From positions 1,736,001 to 1,800,000 of the forward strand of contig OY970394.1 of assembly GCA_963720475.1 (NCBI GenBank): a stretch of 64,000 nt of DNA, written 5' to 3'. The notes under the pieces are model-generated. The model worked only from the letters and a program-made list of their open reading frames with translations. It was not told where the DNA came from and searched no databases. Position numbers and translations under genes: made by a program. Shown piece by piece: positions 17,473 through 24,720 of this stretch. How positions within the stretch are numbered: the stretch's first letter is position 1; the number at the start of each line of letters is the position of its first letter. Source of the stretch: G963720475 sp963720475. GTDB lineage: Bacteria > Actinomycetota > Thermoleophilia > Solirubrobacterales > Thermoleophilaceae.

Positions 17473-17478
17473 TAGCCT
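17473..17478 (+). promoter_or_regulatory. Candidate -10 hexamer of efp
   Basis: TAGCCT ends 8 nt before the efp GTG, which places the expected transcription start at or next to the start codon. No Shine-Dalgarno sequence lies between, so this is a good candidate for a leaderless promoter. Confidence 0.55.
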
Positions 17479-17486
17479 GTGACCCA

Positions 17487-18047
17487 GTGATCTCCACCAA
17501 CCAGTTCAAGAACGGCACCCACATCGAGGTCGAGGGGACCGTCTTCAAGGTCGTCGAGTTCCAGCACGTGAAGCCCGGCAAGGGCGGCGCGTTCGTGCGC
17601 ACGAAGCTGAAGCGGACGGCCGACGGGGCCGTGATCGACAAGACCTTCCGCGCCGGCGAGAAGTTCCGCCCCATCCGCACGGAGACGCGCAAGATGCAGT
17701 TCCTCTACGCCGACGGCGGCGACGCGCACTTCATGGACCTCGAGACCTACGACCAGTTCACGATGCCCGAGGACCAGGTGTCCGCGTCGCTCCGCTGGGT
17801 GCTGCCGAACGACGAGGTGGAACTCCTCTACGTGGACGAGAGCCCCACCGACGTCCAGGTGCCGAGCGCCGTGGAGATGGCCGTCACCGCGACCGAGCCC
17901 GGCGTCCGCGGGGACACCGCCTCGGGCGGCGGCGACAAGCCCGCGACGCTCGAGTCGGGCGTCGTCGTGCGCGTGCCGCTGTTCGTCAACGAGGGCGACC
18001 GCGTGCGGGTGGACACCCGTTCGGGCGAGTACGTCTCGCGAGCGTAG
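17487..18047 (+). CDS. efp: Translation elongation factor P
   Basis: EF-P of 186 residues, which binds stalled ribosomes at polyproline stretches. The N-terminal KOW-like domain has NGTHIEVEGTVFKVVEFQHV and the modification loop KPGKGGAF with a Lys at the tip; two OB-fold domains follow, ending in FVNEGDRVRVDTRSGEYVSR. The GTG start is preceded by TAGCCT only 8 nt upstream. It leads the run efp-nusB-xseB-prenyl synthase-dxs; nusB follows after 6 nt. Confidence 0.95.
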   Translation: MISTNQFKNGTHIEVEGTVFKVVEFQHVKPGKGGAFVRTKLKRTADGAVIDKTFRAGEKFRPIRTETRKMQFLYADGGDAHFMDLETYDQFTMPEDQVSASLRWVLPNDEVELLYVDESPTDVQVPSAVEMAVTATEPGVRGDTASGGGDKPATLESGVVVRVPLFVNEGDRVRVDTRSGEYVSRA

Positions 18048-18053
18048 GGCGCG

Positions 18054-18437
18054 GTGCGCCGCTCCGAACAGCGCCGGGCCGCCGTCGTCGCGCTCTACCA
18101 GCAGGACGTCACCGAGCGGCCGCTGGAGGAGCTCGTCGCGACCGACGCGACGGCGTTCACGCATGCCCTGATCGACGGCGTCACGCGCGAGCGCGCCGAG
18201 CTCGACGTGCTGATCGCGCGTCACGCCGAAGGGTGGGCGCTCGACCGAATCGCGCCGCTCGAGCGGAACATCATGCGCGTCGCCCTCTACGAGGCGCTGT
18301 TCGACGATGAGGTGCCGCCCGAGGTCGCGATCGACGAGGCCGTCGAGGCCGCCAAGGAGCTCTGCGGCACCGACGCTCCCGCGTTCGTCAACGGGGTCGT
18401 CGGCGCTGCCTACCAGGAGGGGGTGCCATCGGGATGA
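18054..18437 (+). CDS. nusB: Transcription antitermination factor NusB
   Basis: A 127-residue all-helical RNA-binding factor that joins NusE (S10) on boxA RNA in rRNA antitermination. It shows the family start RRSEQRRAAVVALYQQDV, the middle ALDRIAPLERNIMRVALYE and the C-terminal AIDEAVEAAKELCGTDAPAF-VNGVVG block. GTG at 18054 lies 6 nt after the efp stop; its own stop overlaps the next ATG (ATGA). Confidence 0.93.
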   Translation: MRRSEQRRAAVVALYQQDVTERPLEELVATDATAFTHALIDGVTRERAELDVLIARHAEGWALDRIAPLERNIMRVALYEALFDDEVPPEVAIDEAVEAAKELCGTDAPAFVNGVVGAAYQEGVPSG

Positions 18438-18631
18438 GCGAGATAGACCGGCTGATCCGCGAGCTCGAGGAGAGCGCCGCGAAGCTGCGCGCCGGGGGGC
18501 TCGACGACGCGCAGGCCGCCGCCACCGTCGAGCGCTGCGCTGAGCTCGCGGCGCGAGTGTCGGAGGAGCTCGAGCGGCACGCGCGCGAAGCTCGCGCCGA
18601 TGCCGACCCCGGCCAGGAGTCGCTGCTGTGA
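18434..18631 (+). CDS. xseB: Exodeoxyribonuclease VII small subunit-like protein
   Basis: A 65-residue, two-helix acidic protein (MSEIDRLIRELEESAAKLRA, then DDAQAAATVERCAELAARVS). It has the length, the helical hairpin and the position between nusB and a prenyl synthase expected of XseB, which activates XseA in exonuclease VII. The classic SFEEAL start is missing and no xseA is present in the window, so identity rests mainly on context. Coupled to both neighbours by ATGA and GTGA overlaps. Confidence 0.62.
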   Translation: MSEIDRLIRELEESAAKLRAGGLDDAQAAATVERCAELAARVSEELERHAREARADADPGQESLL

Positions 18632-19533
18632 GCTCGACGCCGAGCGCCCCGGAAGCCGCTGAGGCCGCGTATCCGGCCGAGCTCCAGGAACGCGTGGAGG
18701 GTTTCCTGGCCGAGCTCCGCTTCGCGCGCGAGCCGGCGACCGCCGGCCTCGACGAGGCGATGCGGTACTCGCTGCTTGCGCCGGCAAAGCGGATCCGGCC
18801 GGTGCTCGCGCTCGCTACGGCGCGCTCGCTCGGGATGGACGAGGACTCGGTGCTTCCACTCGCGGCCGCGATCGAGCTGATCCACACCTACTCCCTGATC
18901 CACGACGACCTCCCGGCGATGGACGACGACGAGCTCCGTCGCGGCCGGCCGACGTGCCACGTCGCCCACGGCGAGGACGTCGCGATCCTCGCCGGGGACG
19001 GCCTCTTCGCGGAGGCCGTCTCGCTCGTGCTCGAGCGCCAAGCGGGCGAGCCGCCCGCGGTTCTCGCCGCGGTGCGCGAGCTCGCGCGCGCCGCGGGTGT
19101 GGGGGGGATGGTCGGCGGGCAGTACCTCGACGTGACCGAGTCGGGCGAGCTCGACGCCGCCGGCCTGCGCCGGCTGCACGAGCTGAAGACCGGCCGGTTG
19201 ATCGCCGCGTCGGTCGAATGCGTAGTCCTACTGGGAGCAATCCCGGAACGTGCGAGAATCCCCTACCACGACTTCGCCGCTGAGCTTGGCGTCTTGTTCC
19301 AGATCGTCGACGACATACTCGACGTGGTCGGCGACGAGCAGTCGCTCGGCAAGCCCCAGGGGTCCGACGCGCGCCACGGGAAGCGCACCTACGTGAGCGT
19401 CTTCGGTCTCGAGCGGGCACGCGAGCTGGCGGTTGAGTCGCACGCGAAGGCGAAGTCGGCACTCGCCGAGGCCGACGGCGACACCGACGCACTCGAACGT
19501 ATCGGCGACTACATCCTCACCCGCCAGAACTGA
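18628..19533 (+). CDS. Polyprenyl diphosphate synthase (farnesyl/geranylgeranyl type)
   Basis: A 301-residue trans-isoprenyl diphosphate synthase condensing IPP with allylic diphosphates. The first aspartate-rich motif is DDLPAMDDDELRRGRP (DDxxxxD, short-chain IspA-like spacing) and the second is QIVDDILDVVGD. KRIRPVL at the substrate site and the GKRTYVSVFG block are also seen. Chain length cannot be fixed from sequence. GTG at 18628 overlaps the xseB stop, and the stop overlaps the dxs ATG by one base. Together with dxs it forms an isoprenoid unit feeding undecaprenyl and quinone synthesis. Confidence 0.9.
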   Translation: MSSTPSAPEAAEAAYPAELQERVEGFLAELRFAREPATAGLDEAMRYSLLAPAKRIRPVLALATARSLGMDEDSVLPLAAAIELIHTYSLIHDDLPAMDDDELRRGRPTCHVAHGEDVAILAGDGLFAEAVSLVLERQAGEPPAVLAAVRELARAAGVGGMVGGQYLDVTESGELDAAGLRRLHELKTGRLIAASVECVVLLGAIPERARIPYHDFAAELGVLFQIVDDILDVVGDEQSLGKPQGSDARHGKRTYVSVFGLERARELAVESHAKAKSALAEADGDTDALERIGDYILTRQN

Positions 19534-21519
19534 TGAGCCCGAAGAAAAAGCAGGAACAACCGCCGCCCATCCTTCCGGGGGTGAACGGTCCCGACGATCT
19601 CGATGGGCTCTCCGACGCGGAGCTCCAGCGCCTCGCCCAGGAGGTTCGTGAGCAGATCATCGACACGATCGGCGAGATCGGCGGCCACTTCGGGGCGAAC
19701 CTCGGCACGTGCGAGCTCGCCGTCGCCCTTCACAGCCTGCTCGACTCCCCGCGCGACAAGATTCTCTGGGACGTCGGCCACCAGGCCTACCCGCACAAGG
19801 TGCTCACCGGCCGCCGCGACCGGCTCGAGACGATTCGCAAGTACGACGGCCTCGCCCCGTTTTGCTCGATCGAGGAGTCCGAGCACGACATCATGGGCGC
19901 CGGCCACGCTTCGACCTCGGTTTCCTACGCGGTTGGCCTGAAAGAGGCGATGCGCCGCGGCACGGGGCAAGACGGAAAGGTCGTCGCAGTCATCGGCGAC
20001 GGCGCGCTCACCGGCGGGGTCGCGTTCGAGGCGCTCCACAACGCCGGCGGCCTCGACGCGCCGATCGTGATCGTGCTCAACGACAACGGCATGTCGATCG
20101 CCCCCAACGTCGGTGCGCTGTCGCGCTACTTCAACCGCATCCGGCTCAACCCCAAGCTCTACCACGCGCGCGAGGGCGCGGAGGAGCGGCTGACGAAGCT
20201 CCCCGCCGGGCTCGGCAACCGCTTCGAGCGGCTCGGGCCGATCTTCAAGGAGTCGCTCAAGGCCTACTGGGCGCCCGGGCTCTTCTTCGAGGAGCTCGAC
20301 CTCGCCTACGTCGGCGTCGTGGACGGCCACGATGTCGCTGCGCTGCGCGAGGCGATCGGCGAGGCGCTCGAGGCCGACCGGCCGGTGGTGGTGCACATCG
20401 CGACCGTCAAGGGCAAGGGCTTCGCGCCCGCCGAGGAGGGCGGGCTCGAGGGGATGGAGAAGTGGCACGCGGCGAAGCCGGCGTCGATCGCGAACGGCGC
20501 CGAGGCGCCCGAAGGCGCCCGCGAAGCCCGAGCTCAGACCCGCCGGCGCCGCCGCAGTACACGAAGGTCTTCGGCGAGGCGCTCGTCGAGGAGGCGCGCC
20601 GCGACGAGCGCGTCGTCGGCATCACGGCGGCGATGAACAGCGGCACCGGTCTCAACATCCTCCAGAAGGAGATGCCCGAGCGCTACTACGACGTCGGCAT
20701 CGCCGAGCAGCACGCCGTCCTGTTCGCGGCCGGCCTCGCCCTCCAGGGCGTCAAGCCGGTCGCGGCGATCTACTCGACCTTCCTCCAGCGCGCGTTCGAC
20801 CAGATCGTCCACGACGTCTGCCTGCAGAAGCTGAACGTCGTCTTCGCGATGGACCGCGCCGGGCTGGTCGGCGACGACGGCCCGACGCATCACGGCGCGT
20901 TCGACATCTCCTACCAGCGCTGCCTACCCAACATCGTTCTGATGGCCCCCCGCGACGAGGCGGCGCTCGTCCACATGCTCCATACCGCGCTCGTCTACGA
21001 CGACGGGCCGGTCGCGCTGCGCTACCCGCGCGGCGAGGGCGAGGGCGTGCCGCTGCCCGAAGTGCCCGAGGCGATCGAGATCGGCCGCGGCGAGCTGCTG
21101 CGCGAGGGTGCCGGGCGGGTCGCGTTCCTCGGCTACGGCTACGGGGTCCAGGTCGCGCTCGGGGCGGCGGAGCTGCTGGAGTCGGAGCACTCGCTCGAGG
21201 CGACCGTCGCCGACGCCCGCTTCGCGAAGCCGCTCGACACTGCGCTGATCGAATCGCTCGTGCGCGAGCACGAGGTCGTGGTGACGGTCGAGGAGAACGT
21301 GCTCGCCGGCGGCTTCGGCGCGGCCGTGGTCGAGCACGTGAGCGACTGCCGATCTCGCCGGCGAGGCGCGCGTCCTGCGCTTCGGCCTGCCCGACCGCTA
21401 CGTCACGCACGGCAAGCCCGCGCTGCTGCGCGAGGAGGTCGGCCTGACGCCCGAGGCGGTCGCGGCGCGCGTGGCCGAGGCCGTGCTCGACCCCAGCTCG
21501 GCGCTCGCAGCCGGTCTAG
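19533..21519 (+). CDS. dxs: 1-deoxy-D-xylulose-5-phosphate synthase, with frame breaks
   Basis: Thiamine-diphosphate enzyme making DXP from pyruvate and glyceraldehyde-3-phosphate, first step of the MEP pathway. N-terminal part: HFGANLGTCELAVALHSLLD, DVGHQAYPHKVLTGRRDRL, the ThDP motif VIGDGALTGGVAFEALHNAG and LNDNGMSIAPNVGALS. Pyrimidine/transketolase-C part: YYDVGIAEQHAVLFAAGLAL, MDRAGLVGDDGPTHHGAFDI, LRYPRGEG and FGLPDRYVTHGKPALLREE. The frame changes near 20510-20540 and again near 21340-21355, and probably once more before the end: the expected stop is TAG 21517-21519, but the current frame runs past it. Likely sequence errors. The end converges with a SnoaL gene whose stop shares the same CTAG. 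Confidence 0.9.
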
Positions 21520-21963
21520 AGCTCGTCCTCGGGCAGACCGGCGGCGGCGAGCGCCTCCTCGCGGGTGCCGTAAGATGTCGGCGCGGCAGACGGGCCGTCA
21601 CGGAACTCCCAGATGCCGCTCAGCTCGGGATATCGACTCGATGCCGCTCCCCTTGCCCGCGGCCCGCAACCGAGAAAAGCTCAGCACCCGGCCGTCGGCG
21701 AGCTCGCGGCAGCCACAGCCGTCCTGGCACCAGTCCTCCCACGCCGTCGAGCATGTCGTCGCGATACGCCACGCATGCCCGTCGAAGCCCCGGTACGCGC
21801 CGCCGCCCTCGACGGAGGCCAGCCGCGACGCGAACTCCACCTCCGGGTGGAAGTGAGGCGAGAAGAATGCTCTCTCCTCGTCTGGCGAGGCTGCGAGTCG
21901 CGGAAATTCAGCGGAGGTGTTGGTGCGGAACGCCTCAGCGACCAACTGCTCGCGATCGGTCAT
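21516..21963 (-). CDS. SnoaL-like protein A, frame break near 21620
   Basis: NTF2/SnoaL-fold protein beginning MTDREQLVAEAFRTNTSAEF, with FFSPHFHPEVEFASRLASVE and GGGAYRGFDGHAWRI. After SGIES the frame shifts, and the true end reads ELSGIWEFRDG ... SYGTREEALAAAGLPEDEL and stops at TAG (21516-21518). That ending matches neighbour B (SYATAAEAVAAAGLPEDAL), so the two are paralogues. The ATG overlaps the stop of gene B (ATGA). The function is unknown; the fold is used by small enzymes and binding proteins. Confidence 0.72.
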
Positions 21964-22412
21964 CAGAGAGCGTCCTCGGGAAGACCGGCGGCCGCCACGG
22001 CCTCGGCGGCCGTCGCGTAGCTCTCGAGCTTGGAGATCCGGCCTTCGCGGAACTCCGCCACGCCGCCGATGCGCATGTCGATCAGGATGCCGCTTTCCCG
22101 GCCGCGCGCGCGGAAGCGCCAGGTCCCCGCGACCGCTCCCGAATCGAGCTCGCGCAAACGCGGGTCGAGGACCTCCCACTCCTCGAGCGCGCTCAGCACG
22201 TCTTCGCGGTAGGCGAGCATGCCCTCGACCCCGCGGTAGGTGCCCGCACCCTCGACCTGAGCCGCGCGCGAGCCGAACTCGAAGTCGGGAGTACAGAGGG
22301 AGAGCAGGAACGCTTCGTACTCCTCGGGCGGCAGCTTCGCCCAGCGGCGATGGTCCGCCGAGTTGTTGGCCAGCAGCGCCCGCTCGAAGGTCCGTTCCGC
22401 TTCCGTGATCAG
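21963..22412 (-). CDS. SnoaL-like protein B, start uncertain (possible CTG)
   Basis: Paralogue and operon partner of SnoaL A. The frame reads LITEAERTFERALLANNSAD, then CTPDFEFGSRAAQVEGAGTY and YREDVLSALEEWEV, to the end AAAGLPEDAL. The first canonical start in this frame (ATG 22220) would cut off the first third of the fold. The only candidate further up is CTG at 22412, or the true start is hidden by a frame error. Its stop overlaps the ATG of SnoaL A, so the pair is coupled. Confidence 0.65.
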   Translation of the reverse strand: MITEAERTFERALLANNSADHRRWAKLPPEEYEAFLLSLCTPDFEFGSRAAQVEGAGTYRGVEGMLAYREDVLSALEEWEVLDPRLRELDSGAVAGTWRFRARGRESGILIDMRIGGVAEFREGRISKLESYATAAEAVAAAGLPEDAL

Positions 22413-22445
22413 CCGAGTATTGCTGATGCCCGACGCCTCACAAAG

Positions 22446-22476
22446 CGAACGGCCCGCCGAAATGGCGGGCCGTTCG
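22446..22476. terminator. Strong hairpin, probable terminator of the minus-strand membrane gene
   Basis: A perfect 13-bp stem, CGAACGGCCCGCC (22446-22458) with GGCGGGCCGTTCG (22464-22476), closed by a 5-nt loop. On the minus strand it follows the stop of the membrane protein gene by about 65 nt and is followed by only a short CTTTG, so it would be a U-poor terminator. Confidence 0.6.
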
Positions 22477-22541
22477 AGGGAGGAGTGATGCGTATGTGTA
22501 TGTGTGCTGCGTTTACTTCGTACTTGGGAGAAGTTTTGTCG

Positions 22542-22889
22542 CTAGCGCGCCTGCGGCGGGCGAATAGCGGGTGCTCGTCGCGAGCGCGAGCGCGCGAGGC
22601 CGGCGCCGAGGAAGAACAGGACCGCACCGCGATCGCCCGCAATGCCGAGCACGAGCGCGGCGAGGATGAGCCCGAGCGCGATGCCACGGTCGTAGAGCGC
22701 GTGCGCGCCGAGCGGGATCGTGCCGCGTGAGCCGGTGGCGTGGTCCTGGCCGGCGCCCGCGAACGCGAGCCCGATCAGGAGCGCCCCGACGAGGATGCCG
22801 GTGATGGCGGCGGCCGCGCCGAGGCCGAGAACGACGGGGAGCGCCATCAGCGCGAAGCCGCCGAGCGATCTCGATCGCCGCATGAGCAT
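22542..22889 (-). CDS. Small membrane protein of unknown function
   Basis: A 115-residue protein with three hydrophobic stretches: about residues 10-28 (GGFALMALPVVLGLGAAAA), 29-47 (ITGILVGALLIGLAFAGAG) and 67-97 (IALGLILAALVLGIAGDRG and on). A short loop lies between the second and third, and the Arg-rich end SRSRRAPAIRPPQAR is probably cytoplasmic. I do not recognise a family. ATG at 22889, or 22883 two codons later. It is divergent from tlyA across a 139-nt region holding two palindromes. Confidence 0.6.
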   Translation of the reverse strand: MLMRRSRSLGGFALMALPVVLGLGAAAAITGILVGALLIGLAFAGAGQDHATGSRGTIPLGAHALYDRGIALGLILAALVLGIAGDRGAVLFFLGAGLARSRSRRAPAIRPPQAR

Positions 22890-22949
22890 GGGAACGAGAT
22901 GAGTCGGAACATGATGTTCTCAGGCTAGGTTGGGCGGCGGATAACTTGT

Positions 22950-22963
22950 GTGACCCGGGTCAC
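22950..22963. promoter_or_regulatory. Palindromic operator candidate 1 (upstream of tlyA)
   Basis: GTGACCCGGGTCAC is a perfect 14-bp palindrome in the divergent region between the small membrane gene and tlyA. The bound protein is unknown. Confidence 0.5.
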
Positions 22964-22966
22964 TGA

Positions 22967-22980
22967 TTACCGGCTGGTAA
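22967..22980. promoter_or_regulatory. Palindromic operator candidate 2 (upstream of tlyA)
   Basis: TTACCGGCTGGTAA is an inverted repeat (TTACC-N4-GGTAA) 3 nt from the first palindrome. The two lie about 35-65 nt upstream of the tlyA -10 hexamer. Confidence 0.45.
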
Positions 22981-23013
22981 TGGCGGCCAGAACAGGCGGC
23001 GAAGGCGGTGATC

Positions 23014-23019
23014 TACGCT
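23014..23019 (+). promoter_or_regulatory. Candidate -10 hexamer of tlyA
   Basis: TACGCT ends 8 nt before the tlyA ATG, fitting leaderless transcription. Confidence 0.5.
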
Positions 23020-23027
23020 CTGCGGCG

Positions 23028-23807
23028 ATGTCGCGCAAGCGCCTTGACACGCTGCTCGCCGAGCGCGGGCTGTTCGAGTCGCGCACCCGCGCGGCTGCCG
23101 CCGTGCTCGCCGGGGACGTCCGGCTCGCGGGCTCGGGCGCGGCGCGTGCCGAAGCCGGGCAGCATGGTCGAGGAGCATCGAGATAGAGCTCGCCGAGGCG
23201 CCCGCCTTCGTCTCGCGCGGTGGGATCAAGCTCGAGAACGCGCTCGACGGTCCCGCGGGCATGGAGTGCCGCGATTGCCTCGACCTGGGGGCTTCGACGG
23301 GGGGTTCACCGATTGCCTGCTCCAGCAGGGCGCCGCGCGGGTGTGGCGCTCGACGTCGCCTACGGCGAACTGCACTGGCGGATTCGCAACGACGAGCGCG
23401 TAGCGGTGCTCGAGCGCACCAACGCGCGCGCGCTGACGCCGGGGACACTGCCCTTCGCTCCCGACCTATCGTAGCCGACCTCGCGTTCATCTCTCTGACG
23501 CGCGTTTCGGCCCGGCTCTCGCCTGCGCGGCGCCCGCTTCGATTGCCTGGCGCTCGTCAAGCCCCAGTTCGAGGTCGGGCGCGAGCGTGTCGGCAAGGGC
23601 GGCGTCGTCCGCTCGCCCGAGGACCGCCGGGGCGCTGCTCGAGCGTCGGGGATCACGTGCGCGGGCTCGGCTACTCGTGCTCGGCTATGCTTCGTCGCAC
23701 TGCCCGGCCCGAAGGGCAACCGTGAGACGTTCACTGGATCGGCGAGGCGGGGCGCGCCGAGCGCGCTTGACGACGTCGAGGCTGCCGCGCGGGAGGTCGA
23801 GCCGTGA
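23028..23807 (+). pseudogene. tlyA: TlyA-type rRNA 2'-O-methyltransferase, reading frame broken many times
   Basis: TlyA methylates rRNA ribose and has an N-terminal S4 RNA-binding domain and a Rossmann methyltransferase domain. The S4 start is intact (MSRKRLDTLLAERGLFESRT). Beyond 23150 the family blocks are present but in changing frames: ELAEAPAFVSRGGIKLENAL, CLDLGASTGG, then DCLLQQGAARV, VALDVAYGELHWRIRNDERV, IVADLAFISLTRV, and FDCLALVKPQFEVGRERVG with KGGVVRSPEDRR. At least six indels of both signs are needed in under 600 nt. Because gene content and order are intact, sequence error is more likely than decay. The start is ATG 23028 and the expected stop is TGA 23805-23807, overlapping nadK. 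Confidence 0.82.
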
Positions 23808-24673
23808 GCGCCGCCGCGGTCGATCGTCGATCGTGACGCACACGATCCCCGAGGAGACGACCGCGACGCCGTGCACAAGCTGGTGGCTGCGGCGACCGCG
23901 ACGCCGGGCATCGAGGTTCTCCTCCCACAGGTGGAGCTCGACAAGCACTCGATCGAGACCCGACGAGGGAGTCGTGCCGCCGACACGGCGAGCGCTCGAG
24001 GCCGATGCGACGGTCGTGCTCGGCGGCGACGGGACGATCCTCGGGGCGCTGCGCGAGTTCGGCGGGCGCATGGCGCGCCCGTCTTCGCCTTCAACTTCGG
24101 TGCGATCGGGTTCCTCTCGACCGTGGATCACGGCGCAGCTCGACGCCGGGATCGAGCGGCTGGTCTCGGGCGACTTCGAGGTCATCGAGATGCCGGCGCT
24201 GTCGGTGGATGTCGGCGGTACGAAGCAGATCGGCGTGAACGACATCTCGTTCCACCGCCGCGTCGGACGGGCGGGTCGCGGAGCTGGGTTACTCGATCAC
24301 GGGTGACAGCCTCGGGGAGGTGCGTTGCGACGGCCTCGTCGCCGTCACGCCCGCCGGCTCGACGGGCTACAACCTCGCCAACGGCGGGCCGGTGCTCGCC
24401 TGGGGGGTGGAGGGCTTCGTCGTCTCGTTCATCGCGCCACACACCCTCACGGCGCGCTCGCTGGTCGTCGCGCCGGACGACGTGCTCCACGTCCTGAACC
24501 GCTCCCGCCGCGACGAGGTGGACGTCACCACCGATGGCCGCAGCGTCGGGACGCTCGCGCCGGGCGAGGAGCTCGAGATCCGGTTCGAGAACGCCCAGGT
24601 GCGGCTGGCACAGGTGCCCGGCGCGACCTTCTACCACCGCTTCGCGGACAAGTTCGGGCGGCTCGCGTACTGA
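23804..24673 (+). pseudogene. nadK: NAD kinase, first half broken by several indels
   Basis: Phosphorylates NAD to NADP. The family motif GGDGTILGALREFGG is present, as are FAFNFGAIGFLSTVD, NDISFHRRVGR and, in one intact frame from about 24300 to the stop, SLGEVRCDGLVAVTPAGSTG with YNLANGGPVLAW. Upstream of that, HKLVAAATATPGIEVLLPQV, VELDKHSIET and the GGDGT block lie in different frames, so several single-base changes separate them. NAD kinase is normally essential, so this is most likely a continuation of the poor-sequence patch starting in tlyA. GTG 23804 overlaps the tlyA stop. It is followed by recN after 47 nt. Confidence 0.83.
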
Positions 24674-24705
24674 GCGGCCGCGCCCGGTAGGTCCGGGGCC
24701 GTTGC

Positions 24706-24711
24706 TAGACC
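24706..24711 (+). promoter_or_regulatory. Candidate -10 hexamer of recN
   Basis: TAGACC (followed by T) ends 9 nt before the recN ATG. No LexA box is visible upstream, although recN is an SOS gene in many bacteria. Confidence 0.4.
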
Positions 24712-24720
24712 TCGCGGCCG

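Noticed and set aside
17053..22412. The three SnoaL-type genes as a polyketide cluster
   Set aside because: They are separated by core genes and there are no polyketide synthase or tailoring enzymes. The fold alone does not imply polyketide cyclisation.
22446..22476. The 13-bp hairpin as part of a repeat family or an operator
   Set aside because: I see no second copy. Its position after the minus-strand membrane gene fits a terminator better, though without a U tract.
390..22730. Very long open frames on the opposite strand or in other frames of real genes (for example opposite pyrG, ppdK, recN and downstream of dxs to 22730)
   Set aside because: They are G/C-codon shadows with Arg/Ala/Pro-rich products, no family motifs and no ribosome sites. 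The frame running past the dxs end is a consequence of frame errors and of few stop codons in GC-rich DNA.
24700..24720. A LexA box upstream of recN
   Set aside because: recN is often SOS-controlled, but no CGAAC-N4-GTTCG pattern occurs in the 47-nt gap or shortly before it.
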